From contig CM025856.1 of assembly GCA_003952965.2 (NCBI GenBank), positions 20,739,351-20,803,350 on the forward strand: a DNA stretch of 64,000 nucleotides, read 5' to 3'. A model generated the notes under the pieces. That model was not told the origin of the DNA, did no database searches, and worked only from the letters and a program-made list of their open reading frames with translations. The first letter of the stretch is position 1; each line of letters starts with the position of its first letter. The stretch is from Morella rubra. Lineage: Eukaryota > Streptophyta > Magnoliopsida > Fagales > Myricaceae. Of the stretch, positions 47,497 through 58,336 are shown one piece after another. Both the position numbers and the translations under genes were made by a program.

Positions 47497-49936
47497 CTAT
47501 TTGCTAATACTAAGAGATGGTAATTGAATCCTACGGGCCTTCATCTTCTGAAAACGTTGTAAAATGACTTCGTTCTCAATAGTTTCAAAAATTTCCCTCT
47601 CAATGTATACTACCATGCTATCATTCATCCATTCATCTCCATCCTATTCCGCAAATCAGTCTTAATAATCTTCATTGCAGAAAACACTCTCTCAACGTTG
47701 CAGTCGCAACCGGTAAGACCAATGCTAACTCAATAAGACGATAAACCAATGGAAAATACAATATTCTTGCCACTCTCAACCATCTTCATAGCAAGACCTC
47801 TAATATCTTGAATCTTAGAAAAATCATCATTGCTTCTAACATCTTGAATGTAGGTCTGAAGCTGATCTCTAAGTAGTATAAGTTCAATTGCTGAGAAATC
47901 ATCTGGATAAAATTGAGCAAGACGATATAACTTAGTATGATCAAATGCCTTGAATGAGTTCCTTGGATCAAGACATGCTATGCAAAGAAGTAGTTCCGTA
48001 TTTGCTTCATTGAAACGATTATCCATCTCCTGAGAAATCAAATCAATAACTTGAAAACACTTCCACACGAAAATGATGCCAATAAGTAATTGTTTGCCCT
48101 CCACGCCTCGAACTACAAGTTGGTACAATATCTTCCATATTGGGCACAACGATGGCATTAGTCTCACAAAAAGTTTTCACTTCTTCCAAAAATTCATCCC
48201 ATCATCTCCCTCAAATCTTGCAACCGTGTCTTCACAACTCTTACCAAAGACATAGCATTAACAATGTCTTGATCCTTTCGTTGTAATGCCAGTGACAATT
48301 CACTAGTAATTCCCATTATGTTCCTCAACAAATGCATAGTGAATACAAACTCAAAGGTTTCCATCTTATCCATTAAACTCATAGCCATGGATCTTTGATC
48401 TGAGAGAGTACCATCCTCTTTTATGCCTTCAAGCACTTCCAATACTGATGACCACATACTGAAGAGACGGAGTATTGTTATGTGGTGTGAACCCCAACGA
48501 GTATCACCTACAATATTATGGGAATTAAAAACCTATAAACAAAGAAAAAAAAACTAAATAGTCTAAAGTATTATAATGATATAGTAATAAGGAGTATCAC
48601 CTGGTCGTGCGAGACTGGTTTCTTGATTTTTGCCCCTTCCACTAGATTTCTCTCCATTCTCTAACTGCTCCACTATCTTCTCATGTTGGGATTGCCGAAG
48701 AATATCTTTCCTTTTACAAGAAGCTCCAACCATAGTTACAATCATAGAAACATAGTTAAAAAAATCACCAACTTGTAAATTATTCTTTGCAATAGCTACA
48801 ACAGCCATTGAAGTTGGTGAGCAAAACAATGGATATAGAAAGCAGAACGATTCTCACTCAAAATGAGCGACTTCAATCCATTGAACTCGCCTCGCATGTT
48901 TGATGCCCCATCATACCCTTGACCTCTCAATCTGGATATTGATAACCCGTGTCTTGCAAACAATTTGTCTATAGCAGTTTTTAAAGATTGTGAGCATGTG
49001 TCAGTAACATGTTCCACACCAAGAAACCGTTTAATCACCTGTCCACTTTTGTTCAAATATCTCAAAACCACTGCCATTTGCTCCTTCACTGAACTATCTC
49101 GAGACTCATCAACCATAAGAGAAAAAAATCCATCCCCAATGTCTTTAATAATAGCAAGTGTGGTCAACACTGCACAAGCATTCACTATTTCCTTTTGAAT
49201 AGTTGGAGAAGTCATTTGGTTGTTTCCAGGAGCATTTAGATTAATTGTCTTAGCAACCTTTTTTTTACGTAAGCTGTACCATTTCAAAAGCTCACGAAAA
49301 TTGCCCTGCCTCAATGAACTCTCGGACTCATCATGACCACGAAAAGCTAATCCTTGCCCCAAAAGAAAAAACGAATGCAATCTAAAACTGCTGTAATCGA
49401 TGCGATAAGCATTCTTGCTCGTGCTCATGTTAATATTTGTGAGCACTTTGCCGCTGATTCATGAGTGCTTCACAAGCATTGTTCATATAAACATCATTAA
49501 ATCTCCAGCGCCTTTTTCCAATTATCAAATCCCTTAGATATAAACACATCTCCCCCGGATTGTGCTCCTTTAGGTTGCCTAAATAGATAACACCACAAAC
49601 AATAAGTTGCATCCTCTGATACGCTATATTCTAACCATGGATAATCTTTGTACCGCACCCTAAAACCCCTTAAATCCTTCCCAAATTTCTTCTTGGGAAA
49701 AACATGGCCACGAGGTTGAAAAGCACCTTTGGTCAAGTACTCTCTACGGACTTGATCCTGAATCCTAGCATCATACGAGTCAATAGATTTACACAACCCG
49801 GGTCAGAAATAATATCATTCGAACTCAACAAAGGGCGAGGTCTTTTCGAACTAGAATCCTCATTAGAAGTGGTAGCCACATTAGGAGTATTAGACGACTC
49901 CATACTTCGTGGCTTTTTTATCAAAAATCGCTCCAT
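47497..49936 (-). pseudogene. hAT transposase of the TTF-finger/DUF4371 (ZMYM1-like) type, decayed
   Basis: Starts MERFLIKKPRSMESSNTPN. The zinc-finger region RFRVRYKDYPWLEYS-like, YCLWCYLFRQPKG and GFDNWKK is followed by LAFRGHDESESS.RQGNF, DGFFSLMVDESRDSSVKEQM (DUF4371), RGQGYDGASNMRGEFNGLK, IHCFAHQLQ, a piece matching the WGSH region, and the C-terminal hAT dimerisation motif ATATVERVFSAMKIIKTDLR followed by NRM. The frame is broken near 49800, 49500, 49440, 48830, 48470 and 48100 by small shifts and stops. The original stop would be at 47497-47499. Such proteins are widespread in plant genomes and often mis-annotated as zinc finger MYM-type proteins. It cuts and pastes its own element; this copy is inactive. 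Confidence 0.88.
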
Positions 49937-50428
49937 TATCTAAAAAAAACAGAACAAAATCCAGTTACCCTAAATGGCTAAATTGAAAAATTATATTAAA
50001 CTAAATAATAATAAAAAGATAGGAGAAATCCAGTTACACTATTTGGTGGATCAATAATAAAAAGATAGGAGAAATAGCATCAGTATTTCTGAAATAATAA
50101 AAAGCTTGATGCACTATGCTTTAGGAGTACCATTTTGAAATAATAGCAAAATTCCTAAATAATAGCACTATGAAATAATAGCATCAAGCTTTTTATTAAA
50201 CAAATATTCCTAAATAATAGAGCATACTCCTATGCATCATCTAAATATTCTATTCGGCTATTCCCTAATACTCTAATAGTAATGTTTTGAAACCCTTAAA
50301 AAATTAAACTAAAAACTAATTAAATACTAAAATCTAAATTGCCGATTAATTCACTTCACATTATCACATTATCACATATTCACATACTTGGAGGCTGGAG
50401 TGGAGAGGGCCGAAAGGGAGAGGCTGAG

Positions 50429-50478
50429 GCAGTCACTGGTCACTGGTCACTGGTCAGGCAGTCACTGGTCACTGGTCC
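50429..50478. repeat. GTCACTG short tandem repeat
   Basis: Two blocks of ggcagtcactggtcactggt within the hAT element, upstream of its transposase. Confidence 0.85.
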
Positions 50479-50848
50479 CAACATGGTGCTGGCCGGTGGG
50501 CACTTGCAGAGGCGGTTGGGAGTGTGAGATTAGTGGGAAAAAAAAAATGGTCAACTCAGTGGGCTTTTGGATTATGGCGTTGGGCGGCGTCGGGGGTCAT
50601 GGCAGCAGGCAGGCGGCAGTAGTGAGTGAGAGAGAGGCGAGAGCCTGGGCTGAGGCCCGAGGGAGAGCTGGAGACTGGTTTTCAAACTCTGGGTTGGGCG
50701 GCGTCGGAGGTCTGCCGGGGATGGAGGGTGGCGCCGAGAGGGGAAATGTAGCGGCAGCAGTGAGTGAGAGAGGCAGAGAGCGTCTGAGGGCTGGCTGCCT
50801 GACTGTGAGGAGCGAGCTGGAGTTTCAGAGAGAGTGAGAGGCCCCGGA

Positions 50849-50906
50849 TTTTTTTCAAAATCAAAGGGTGAAACGGCGCCGTTTCACCCTTTGATTTTGA
50901 AAAAAA
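50849..50906. repeat. 58-bp perfect palindrome inside the hAT element
   Basis: Twenty-nine bases on each side of the centre 50877/50878 are exact complements. The core is gaaacggcgccgtttc and the arms end in T7/A7. No spacer. It lies ~910 bases upstream of the transposase start, so it could be a terminal-region or promoter element, or simply fossil foldback DNA. Confidence 0.93.
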
Positions 50907-51239
50907 AATTATAATGAAGCAGGCCTGGCCAGTGGGCTCGCCCCGTGGCCCATCCCCCCGTAGCCCTGAAGCAGCCTGGGCCAGTGGGTGGCAGGCCTGC
51001 TTTTTATATATATTAAAAAAAAAAAAAAATCAAAGAATTTTTGGAGCGAGTGGGGGCGGCCGCCCCCACTCGCCCCCTGCCTCCACCTCTGGCTGAGTAT
51101 GTTATTTCTCTGCCCCTTGTGGATCCTTATATGGCCCGCCGATTTTTTGGGAGTGTCTAACATATCTTTTAGAAACTTTCTGACGTCTCTTAAACTTCCT
51201 TAATATTATTATTAATGATAGTTCCTATTATACCTAAAA

Positions 51240-51640
51240 AAAAGACGTTGACTTGCAAACGTAGAATACAATATATTTAATAAAATTTATAAAATTAACG
51301 TAAAATTTTAAAAATTATATACAAATATCAATTTTATATATATATCTTTTATAAAATTTAATTTTTTACACAAATTCTAATTTTTTACACAAATTTCTAA
51401 AATTTTTAAAAAAAATATATTGTAACAAATATTTTTTTTTTATAATTTTTACTTAACTCCAATACTTTTTAAATAAAAAAATATTTATCAAATCTTTCTT
51501 CTTACTTTTTACAAATTTCAATATTTTTAAAAATTTCAATAATTTTATATAAAATTTTATAAAATTTCGATCTAACAAAGTATTCATAATTACATCAAAA
51601 ATCTTAATAATGTCCTTGTTTGACAAAAAAGAAAACCAAT
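51240..51640. other. AT-rich stretch, no gene
   Basis: Over 80% A/T, dominated by variants of ataaaatttta and tttttacacaaatt. No coding or RNA gene seen. Confidence 0.6.
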
Positions 51641-51984
51641 AAAAAACGGTGCTTGCCAGTGCGGTAACTTCTACCTTGGGACATGGCATCTATCATGTGG
51701 CGCCATCATCGTAGCCAATGGAGCTCATGCCGTGGCATCTGCGTCGTAAAAGAACCCTTAGACAGTTAGACGTAGCTTAAAAATGACCTATTGTTTTATC
51801 ACGACGTGTGCCATTTTATACTTGATAAACTTAAATTTACTATGACACCTACTTAAGATTTTTCATTAATCTAATTTTTTTTTTTTTGGTAATAAGAGAA
51901 ATTTGTTCCATATAATATTCGAACAGACCTGAATTAAGAAACGCACCAACAAAGCTGAGAGTGCAACAACAAATTTTAAACATG

Positions 51985-52510
51985 GGAAGAACTAGCAAGG
52001 GGCGGTGGGGGACACCCCCTAACGCTGAAAAATCTGTTAATTTTTTTTTTTTTTTTATATGGGTTAACTGCCCCCTTAGACCCAGGCCCACCCCCCTCAG
52101 ACCCAGGCGCCCAGGTTGACCTAGTCGATGTAATTTTTTTTAAAAAAAAAATTAGCAAAGGGCAAAACACCTTTGCTTTTTTTTTTTTTTCTTTTTTTTT
52201 TTAATAAAAAAAAGGGTGAAACGAGCATTTCACCCTGTTTAAATTCAGTGCCCCCTTCTCAATTTTTCTCCATTTTCTCCCTAACGCTCACGACCCATAC
52301 CTCTCTTACTCTGCTCCCCACCTCCGACGGCCGACACCAGCCTCCAGCCTCCGTTCCCTCTCTCCTCCTCACTCTGCCTCCGTAGAATGCCCTCTAGCCT
52401 CTCTCACTCTACCTCTCCTCCTCTGGACCTCTCACAGAACGTCGACTCTCTCTCCCTCTCCCTTCCTCCACAGCTCTTTCTCTTTCTCCGACCTCCAGGT
52501 ACTCTCTCTC
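51985..52510 (+). mobile_element. probable truncated hAT-related end
   Basis: The sequence aaggggcggtgggggacacccc is followed by a poly-T tract, then a foldback gggtgaaacgagcatttcaccc (52213-52235) and a CT-rich tract (52260-52500). This order mirrors the right terminal kilobase of the complete hAT element read inward from 51091. No matching opposite end or target-site duplication was found. Confidence 0.4.
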
Positions 52511-52917
52511 AGCTCAAGTCTCTTTCTGTAACTCTGTTTATTTTTTGATTAGTGATGAAATTTATTTTAATTTTTGATGAATAATGTGATAAAATTTGAT
52601 ATTGTGATTATGAATTTTAGGATTATTGTGAACCGAAAAGGCAACGTGCAACCGTGCTTAGAAGTTGCAATTGAAAGAAGAGGTCTCAGGTACTGTCTTG
52701 TTTCAATTGTCAATTAGGTCCACGGCCATGAATTATTAAATATATTATTCATAATCTGTTTGTGAATCTGTGATGAATTTATTTTAATTTTTTGATGAAT
52801 AATGTGATGAATTTATGATTATGATTAGGATTATTCCACCGAAGTATTGAGTTTAGAAATGGTTGAGTTTAGAAATTTTAAGTATTGATTGTCTCTATAA
52901 TGTATAATCAGCTTGGA

Positions 52918-52980
52918 TTATGCAACTGAAATAAGTATTGAATCCGTTCCCGCAAACCAAGGGCCTTTAACGTGTACAGT
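52918..52980 (-). pseudogene. second CYP96A-like fragment, inner part
   Basis: The minus strand reads TVHVKGPWFAGTDSILISVA then a stop. This corresponds to residues about 70-90 of the P450 pseudogene at 45500-47025 (TVDVKGP.., where that copy has lost the frame). Similarity stops on one side at the hAT insertion and on the other near 52918, so everything downstream is missing. It continues at 54903-55275 beyond the inserted element. Confidence 0.7.
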
Positions 52981-52985
52981 GCCCT

Positions 52986-54894
52986 TAGGGGCGGCTCCAA
53001 CTATAGGCAGCATAGGCGGTTGTCTAAGGCCCCCAAATTTAGGAGGCCCCAAAATTAAATTTTTTTTTTTAATGGTATATTTTAAAAAATTTAATATCAA
53101 GGTCTAAAAAACTTATTGTTAAAGACTATATTGATTTCAGATACCTATTAAATCTCCTTGATTGAATGAGCATTAACTTCCCAAATTTTAGGAGGGCCCA
53201 ATTCAAATTTTTTTTAATGGTATATTTAAAAAAAAAAATTAATGTTAAGACCTAAAAAATAAAGAATATATTGATTGAAGAGGCCTATTAAATCTCTTTG
53301 ATTGAATGAGCATTAATTTTTCATGGTATTTATAAAGTCTTCATTTAACCCTATAAAATCTCATTATTTAAAGATATAATTGCAATTAATTCAAAGAAAC
53401 CATATAAAGTCTAGCCAATTAATTCAATTTCTTTAATGAAAATTCCTATAAAATCTCTTTGAGATTAGCTTTTCATATTAGATTAACATTTTTTTGCGTG
53501 TATACTAATTTATTTAATTTTTTTACAGTTAGATATTGCTAGCCCTTTAACCTTAATTAACAACTAAAAATCTATCTTTACAAGGGCTTAACGCCTTAAT
53601 TGATAAATTTTAGGTGAGACAATATCTGTTAAGTACCAAAAATGCCTAAAAATTATCTCTCAACTATTCCATTGTTTATTCTTATCACTTATTGGTGATT
53701 TTTAACTATTATCTTTGGCATCAAGACCACGTATCACTAAAGGTAGGGCTGCTCATTTTAACCGTCGGTCCCGATTTTTCCAGCACTGGTACCGGGAACT
53801 GTCAGATCGGCGGTTTCCGATACCGGTGGCGCGTAGAAAAACTTGTCATTTACCGGTGATATTACTGGTGATGGTTTTGCCGCCGGTGACGGTTTATCGC
53901 CGAAATTTTCGACGGTAAACCATCACCTATGGCTCTTTTTTTTAAAAAAAAATTTAAAATATAAATGGAGCCCTTCTCTTAAAGAGAACGGCGCCTTGCT
54001 TGTTATGGCACCCTAACCCCATCACTTTTAAAAAAAACAAAACAAAACGATGTCGTTCTCTTAAAGAGAACGACACCTTGCTTGCGATGGGGGTTAGACC
54101 CTAACCCCCGTCGCTTTTATTTTTTTAATTGAAACACAAAACAAAACAAAACGGCGCCGTCTCTACTTAAAAGAACGACGCCGTTTGGGTTAGGGTTATT
54201 AAACCCTAACCCTTTAACGATGAGTAGTCACTGCATCTCTCTCTCTCTCTGCAGTCTGCTCTCCGCAGGAGCCCCCCCCTGCGGGTGTTTCCCCTCACTC
54301 TCCTCCGTCTCCGTCGTCCTCGTTGCCCATCCCTTAGAGCAGTTGACCCGTTGTGTTTGAAGATGGTCTTCACAATCTTTATTTTGTGATTGTTTTGTAA
54401 ATTTGGATTTTTTTACTCAGAGAATCTGCGATTGTTTACCCAGAGAAGAGAATTGTGATTATTTTCATTTTGGTTCATTGTGAATCTGTGCCGGTTTTGA
54501 CCAAACCGACACCTACATCACCGATACCCAGTCTAACTAAAGGTACTATTATTCTAAAATTTTTACTTTAATTTTATTTTAGGTTGTATTTGTTTTAGTT
54601 ATCATTATTTGTACCGTAATCTTATTTTTTTTTTGTTTGTAGTTATTTTAATTTCATTATTCCGTTTTATAATAATTTATTATGATTCAAAAAGAAAAAT
54701 TTAGCAATATTATAAATTATAAATAAAATATAAATTTAAAAATATAAATAAACAATAATTTTTAATTTTATCTAAAAAAAAAAAAAAATACGTTTTAACT
54801 AAATTTTATTTTTTAAATATATTATTTTATAAATCATTATAAAATACCTTACTTTAGAATTTCGCCTAAGGCCTCAATTATCTTAGAGCCGCCC
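52986..54894. mobile_element. hAT-like insertion splitting the P450 copy, ~1.9 kb with a nested element
   Basis: The left terminus taggggcggctccaa and the reverse-strand right terminus gggcggctctaag are inverted repeats. The subterminal motifs tctaaggccccc and cgcctaaggcctc also mirror each other. Flanking octamers agtgccct (52978-52985) and agcgcctc (54895-54902) agree at 5 of 8 positions, a possible decayed target-site duplication. Aligning with the other P450 copy shows the P450 sequence breaks exactly here (acagtgccc | insertion | cctcgtagagttt...). No transposase is seen. Confidence 0.7.
53744..54535. mobile_element. nested hAT-like element, 792 bp
   Basis: Perfect 8-bp direct repeats ACTAAAGG flank it at 53736-53743 and 54536-54543. 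The ends are tagggctgctc on the left and tagactgggta on the reverse strand at the right. The right subterminal sequence gccggttttgaccaaa is shared with the element at 1-1662. It contains several acggcgcc motifs (including a perfect acggcgccgt at 54151-54160), telomere-like ccctaaccc repeats near 54100 and 54187-54210, and a CT-rich tract. Non-autonomous. Confidence 0.82.
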
Positions 54895-54902
54895 AGCGCC
54901 TC

Positions 54903-55275
54903 GTAGAGTTTAAGAAACCGGTTTGCGCTCTCGTACATGTCCGACGCATTGCTAAGAAGCGCCGGAACCATTCCTACAACGGGCCAGTTCGTGACGGGTG
55001 AGTTCTTATTGCCTTTTGCAATGGCCAAGAAAAACGAAGCAGAGAAGTCCTAAGAGTATCACTGCGTACGCAAGTATAACCATTGGAGCTCAGGAGCTGT
55101 ATGTACGAAGCTAATTTGCGATGTTGTAAGATCCAGAAGGTGGGTTTTGTAGGCGAGGCGTAACCCGCCTCATCCTTTTTTTGCTAAGAGTAACCCGCCT
55201 CATCCGATCGACAGATATTTTACTCAGTATTTTCCGAAAACAAGACCAACAGAAACGGAGTTCAATAATGTGGAG
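54903..55275 (-). pseudogene. second CYP96A-like fragment, N-terminal coding region and promoter
   Basis: It is highly similar to 46857-47210. The minus strand reads MVILAYAVILLGLLCFVFLG then a shift, TNWPVVGMVPALLSNASDMY and ESANRF. Upstream, the aagatccag, gtaacccgcctcatcc and tttactcagtattttccgaaaac blocks are shared too, so the duplication includes promoter DNA. This copy has an internal ~30-bp duplication of gtaacccgcctcatcc (about 55159-55204). Its start region is in frame where copy 1 is not, but a shift after the membrane anchor and the missing C-terminal part make it a pseudogene. Confidence 0.85.
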
Positions 55276-55679
55276 CTTTCGTTTATCATTTTGACTGACT
55301 CCCTCTACAAAGGTCAATATTATATGTCAACACCACTGCTGTCCTCGATCTGTTAAATATTTCCTACCAAACGAGAAGATTTCGCCTTAGACCTTTTGTT
55401 GGTCATCTTCCTTAATTTACGTAGTTTATCAGTAACAAGTTAACCATCATCGTGCCGCCATTGTTGACGAAGAAACTTCAAAGGGAACGATTGAACCCTG
55501 ATAGACTAATGTGGTCAGTATTGTATGCCGCGACCCTTGAGATACTTGGAATTGTTTTAAAATTCAGAAAAAAAAAGTAGAAAGATATTTGAAGTTCAAC
55601 CAAATATCCGGAAAAATATCCAATGATTAATTGAGGAAGTAAAATATCTCTACATTAATAAAATGTGGAATATATAATA

Positions 55680-56400
55680 GGGAGAGTATACTAAGAGTTC
55701 CCTAAGAAGATTCTCTAACTCAATTTTAGAGGAAAATATTGTCCACAACTCATGTACGAGATAAGATTATACTATAAGCTACGTCAAAACTAGTAGTGAT
55801 GTCTTGTTGACTTTTAACGATCATTCAACCAAATGGCTCTCTCTTATAAACCCCAACTAATGAGTTTCAAAAGAATATATATATTTTTTTTAAAGGTCAC
55901 GGGAGAAATTTGAATATCTACCGAGCTCAAATAAATCTGACTCAGTATTCGTACGAGTTAAATTTTAACTTCACGGCAAATTTCAAACCTTGCAACCCTT
56001 AAACCACATAAGGATATTTTGATCTAATTAAATTCGGAGGAAAATATTGTCCGCATAGCTGCATAGGATAAAAGGACTGGAAGCGTCAGCTAGTGCTCAG
56101 CAGCTCGTGTCTCTATTAACTTTTTATGATTGAGAGAAATGTAATCTTCTCATACAATGAATCATGACACCTTACTGGTTATAGATCCAAATTTAAGAGT
56201 TCCATAAGAAGATTTTCTCACTCAATTTGGAGGAAAATATTGTCCTTAAATCTTAATTCTACAAGATCATATCAGATAACTAGCTATAAGCGTCAACTAG
56301 TGATGTACTCTTATTTTACTGCTAACGATTGAGTTGGAGAATTAATGGCTCTTCCTCATGCAATAGAACGACACCTTACTGCTTGCAGAACGTGGCTCAA
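55680..56400. repeat. three diverged copies of a ~160-bp block
   Basis: Blocks near 55690, 56030 and 56200 each contain versions of aagaagattctc.aactcaatt.aga, then ggaaaatattgtcc..a, then a degenerate stretch, tcaactagtgatg.. and ggctctt/ctc. A fourth copy lies at 57235. Non-coding as far as I can see. Confidence 0.55.
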
Positions 56401-56640
56401 AGTGTAAATGTACATGTCACTTCTTTCAGATGGGGGTAGGCGATACCGATTTATGCACATTATCTACGGATTAGGTGGCTTAATATATAAAGAAAACTCT
56501 ATACCTACCGAATTTATGAGGTCGTATTGCTCTTTAATTTGACCAAATGAACAAAGTCTTGTCATTCTCTCCTCTCCTCCAAGAAATTGAACCAACATGA
56601 TCTTTCCCTTCTGATAACGAATTGTGTGAAGCTGTGTCGT
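56195..56640. repeat. ~450-bp segment duplicated at 57235-57720
   Basis: Shared landmarks in order: aagaagattctc, ggaaaatattgtcc, acgacacctta, cagatgggggtaggcgata (cagatgggggcaggggata in the other copy), attaggtgg.ttaa, gtattgctcttt, tctcctc.c..aaattgaac. The two copies are separated by a CACTA-like element. The minus strand of both has a short open frame (for example 56464-56646) with no recognised family. Confidence 0.6.
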
Positions 56641-56643
56641 ATT

Positions 56644-57199
56644 CACTACAAGAAATTTGGTTATGGGGGCACAAAAAAAATAATTTTCGCCTGATTTGCC
56701 ATTATAAGTCCATCCTGAAAGAGTTTGGGTGACAACTGTTGAGATTCATTATGCAAATCTATTTGGACAAGGATGATTTTCTGTTCACATGATGTTTTGA
56801 ACGTCTCAATTTTTTTATTTTTTTTGCATAATGCGTGCGAATATTTTCTAGAAGGTGATGAATTTCTGCTTCATCATTGATAAGTCGTTAAGATGTGCGA
56901 GCGGATAATCATTTTTCTGTGAACCAAAAATTTGTCACTAAAAATGACGTTTGCATAGTTATAAGTGGAGTTCGGATGTTTATTGAGCTCTTGAATGATC
57001 AAAATTCATTAATGTGAGCCCTCAAATAATATTCGATCGTCAAAATCGTGACATATGGTTCATTTATAATTCATAGAACGATTTTGACCGTTAGATATAT
57101 TTTGAGAGTGCACAATAATAAATTTTGATAATTTGAGGGCTCAACATAACGAACAATTGACTCCGTAATTTAGGGCGTAAAATGACGTTTCTTCTATAT
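56644..57199. mobile_element. CACTA-like MITE
   Basis: Begins with CACTACAAGAAATTTGG, the diagnostic start of plant CACTA elements. The proposed right end tttcttctatat (57188-57199) is a degenerate inverse of CACTACAAGAAA. A subterminal motif aaaatgacgttt occurs near 56941 and again at 57179. No reading frame, and no clear 3-bp target-site duplication. Confidence 0.45.
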
Positions 57200-57234
57200 T
57201 TTTATGAAGAATACGTTATAGAAACTTGGGTAAA

Positions 57235-57720
57235 GTTCTATAAGAAGATTCTCTAAATCAATTTAAGGGGAATTATTGTCCACAATTGTCCAGGACAAAA
57301 TGATTACAAAAGCGTGGAATTTTTAAGGATTGATTTAGAGAGATGGCTCTTCTCATTCCAAAAACGACACCTTAACGGCTAAGAGAAAGGTCGGTCAAAG
57401 CCCCAATGTATCACTTTTGCTGCCATGATTCATCTCGAAGACTTCATTCAATTGGTTTGTTTCCAGATGGGGGCAGGGGATAACGATTATGCTGACATAT
57501 AGGAATTAGGTGGGTGCTTAAATAAATTCTAAACTACAATTTTGAAATAACATAAAAGAAAACCTTGTTCCGTATGGTGTATTGCTCTTTGGGGATTATT
57601 TTTCTCGCTTTATTTTGACTAGACGACCAAGTCCTTCTCCCCTGTATGTCTCTCCTCCCATAAATTGAACCCCGATATATTTCTTTTATCATAGAGAATT
57701 GGTTGGATACTCCGAAGTTT
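57235..57720. repeat. second copy of the 56195-56640 segment
   Basis: Same order of shared motifs as the first copy, with about one third of positions changed and several indels. Confidence 0.6.
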
Positions 57721-58336
57721 TTCATTTTCCTTCTGTCTTGAAGTTTTAAAAATGATTTAAATGTCTCTCTCTATAATTTTTTTTTCTTTTCTTTTGTAAC
57801 CGGGTGTCAAGGTTAATTACTAGGTCAAAGTTCGGTCCGAAAAGTTTAGTAACACTTTTTAAATTTTGCACTTTTAAGACTTTAGGATAGCAAACCACCA
57901 CAGCTCAAGCTTTAGTTCGAAATTATCTCTCTATGCAAATTGAAATACCCAATCTGACAAGAATAAGAAATGGGAGAGGATTCTAGTTTGATGCATGTAG
58001 TAAAAATTGGTTGTCAATATCTAATTTTGATAGCCGTGACCTTTAATGACAAAACTGGATGGTTTTGTACAACAAACTAGCTGAAGAAAAAACAGAGAAT
58101 ATGATTCCACGAGACCTGTAATGTAGGATCGAAAAAGCATTTACATATGAATAACTAAGGTTTTTTTTTTTTTTTCGAACTGAAACCTCAGTCATTCCCC
58201 CAAATGTTTACCCAAAATCCACCAACGATGAACAGGTTCAAAGCCCAAACAAAATAATGATAACAATTGAGTTTTCAACAACCAAAAGGCTAAAAGACTG
58301 TAGAATTCGCCTAAATCGACAACTCTTCGAAACTTT

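Larger units (their letters stand above)
47345..51091 (-). mobile_element. hAT-superfamily transposon, 3,747 bp, both ends present
   Basis: The element is flanked by 8-bp direct repeats GCTGCGTA (47337-47344) and GCTGAGTA (51092-51099), 7 of 8 identical. The termini are cagcggcgttc on the left and cagaggtggag on the reverse strand at the right, fitting the CAGNGGNG ends of hAT elements. It encodes a decayed DUF4371/hAT-dimerisation transposase on the minus strand (47497-49936). The right ~1.1 kb, upstream of the transposase, is GC-rich in part, with GTCACTGG repeats (50429-50478), a 58-bp perfect palindrome and a poly-A/T tract. The inserted copy is no longer able to make a full transposase. 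Confidence 0.85.

Noticed and set aside
50388-50837. 149-codon plus-strand frame rich in Gly, Arg and Glu
   Set aside because: It lies in GC-rich repeated DNA of the hAT element upstream of its transposase; composition and repeats explain it.
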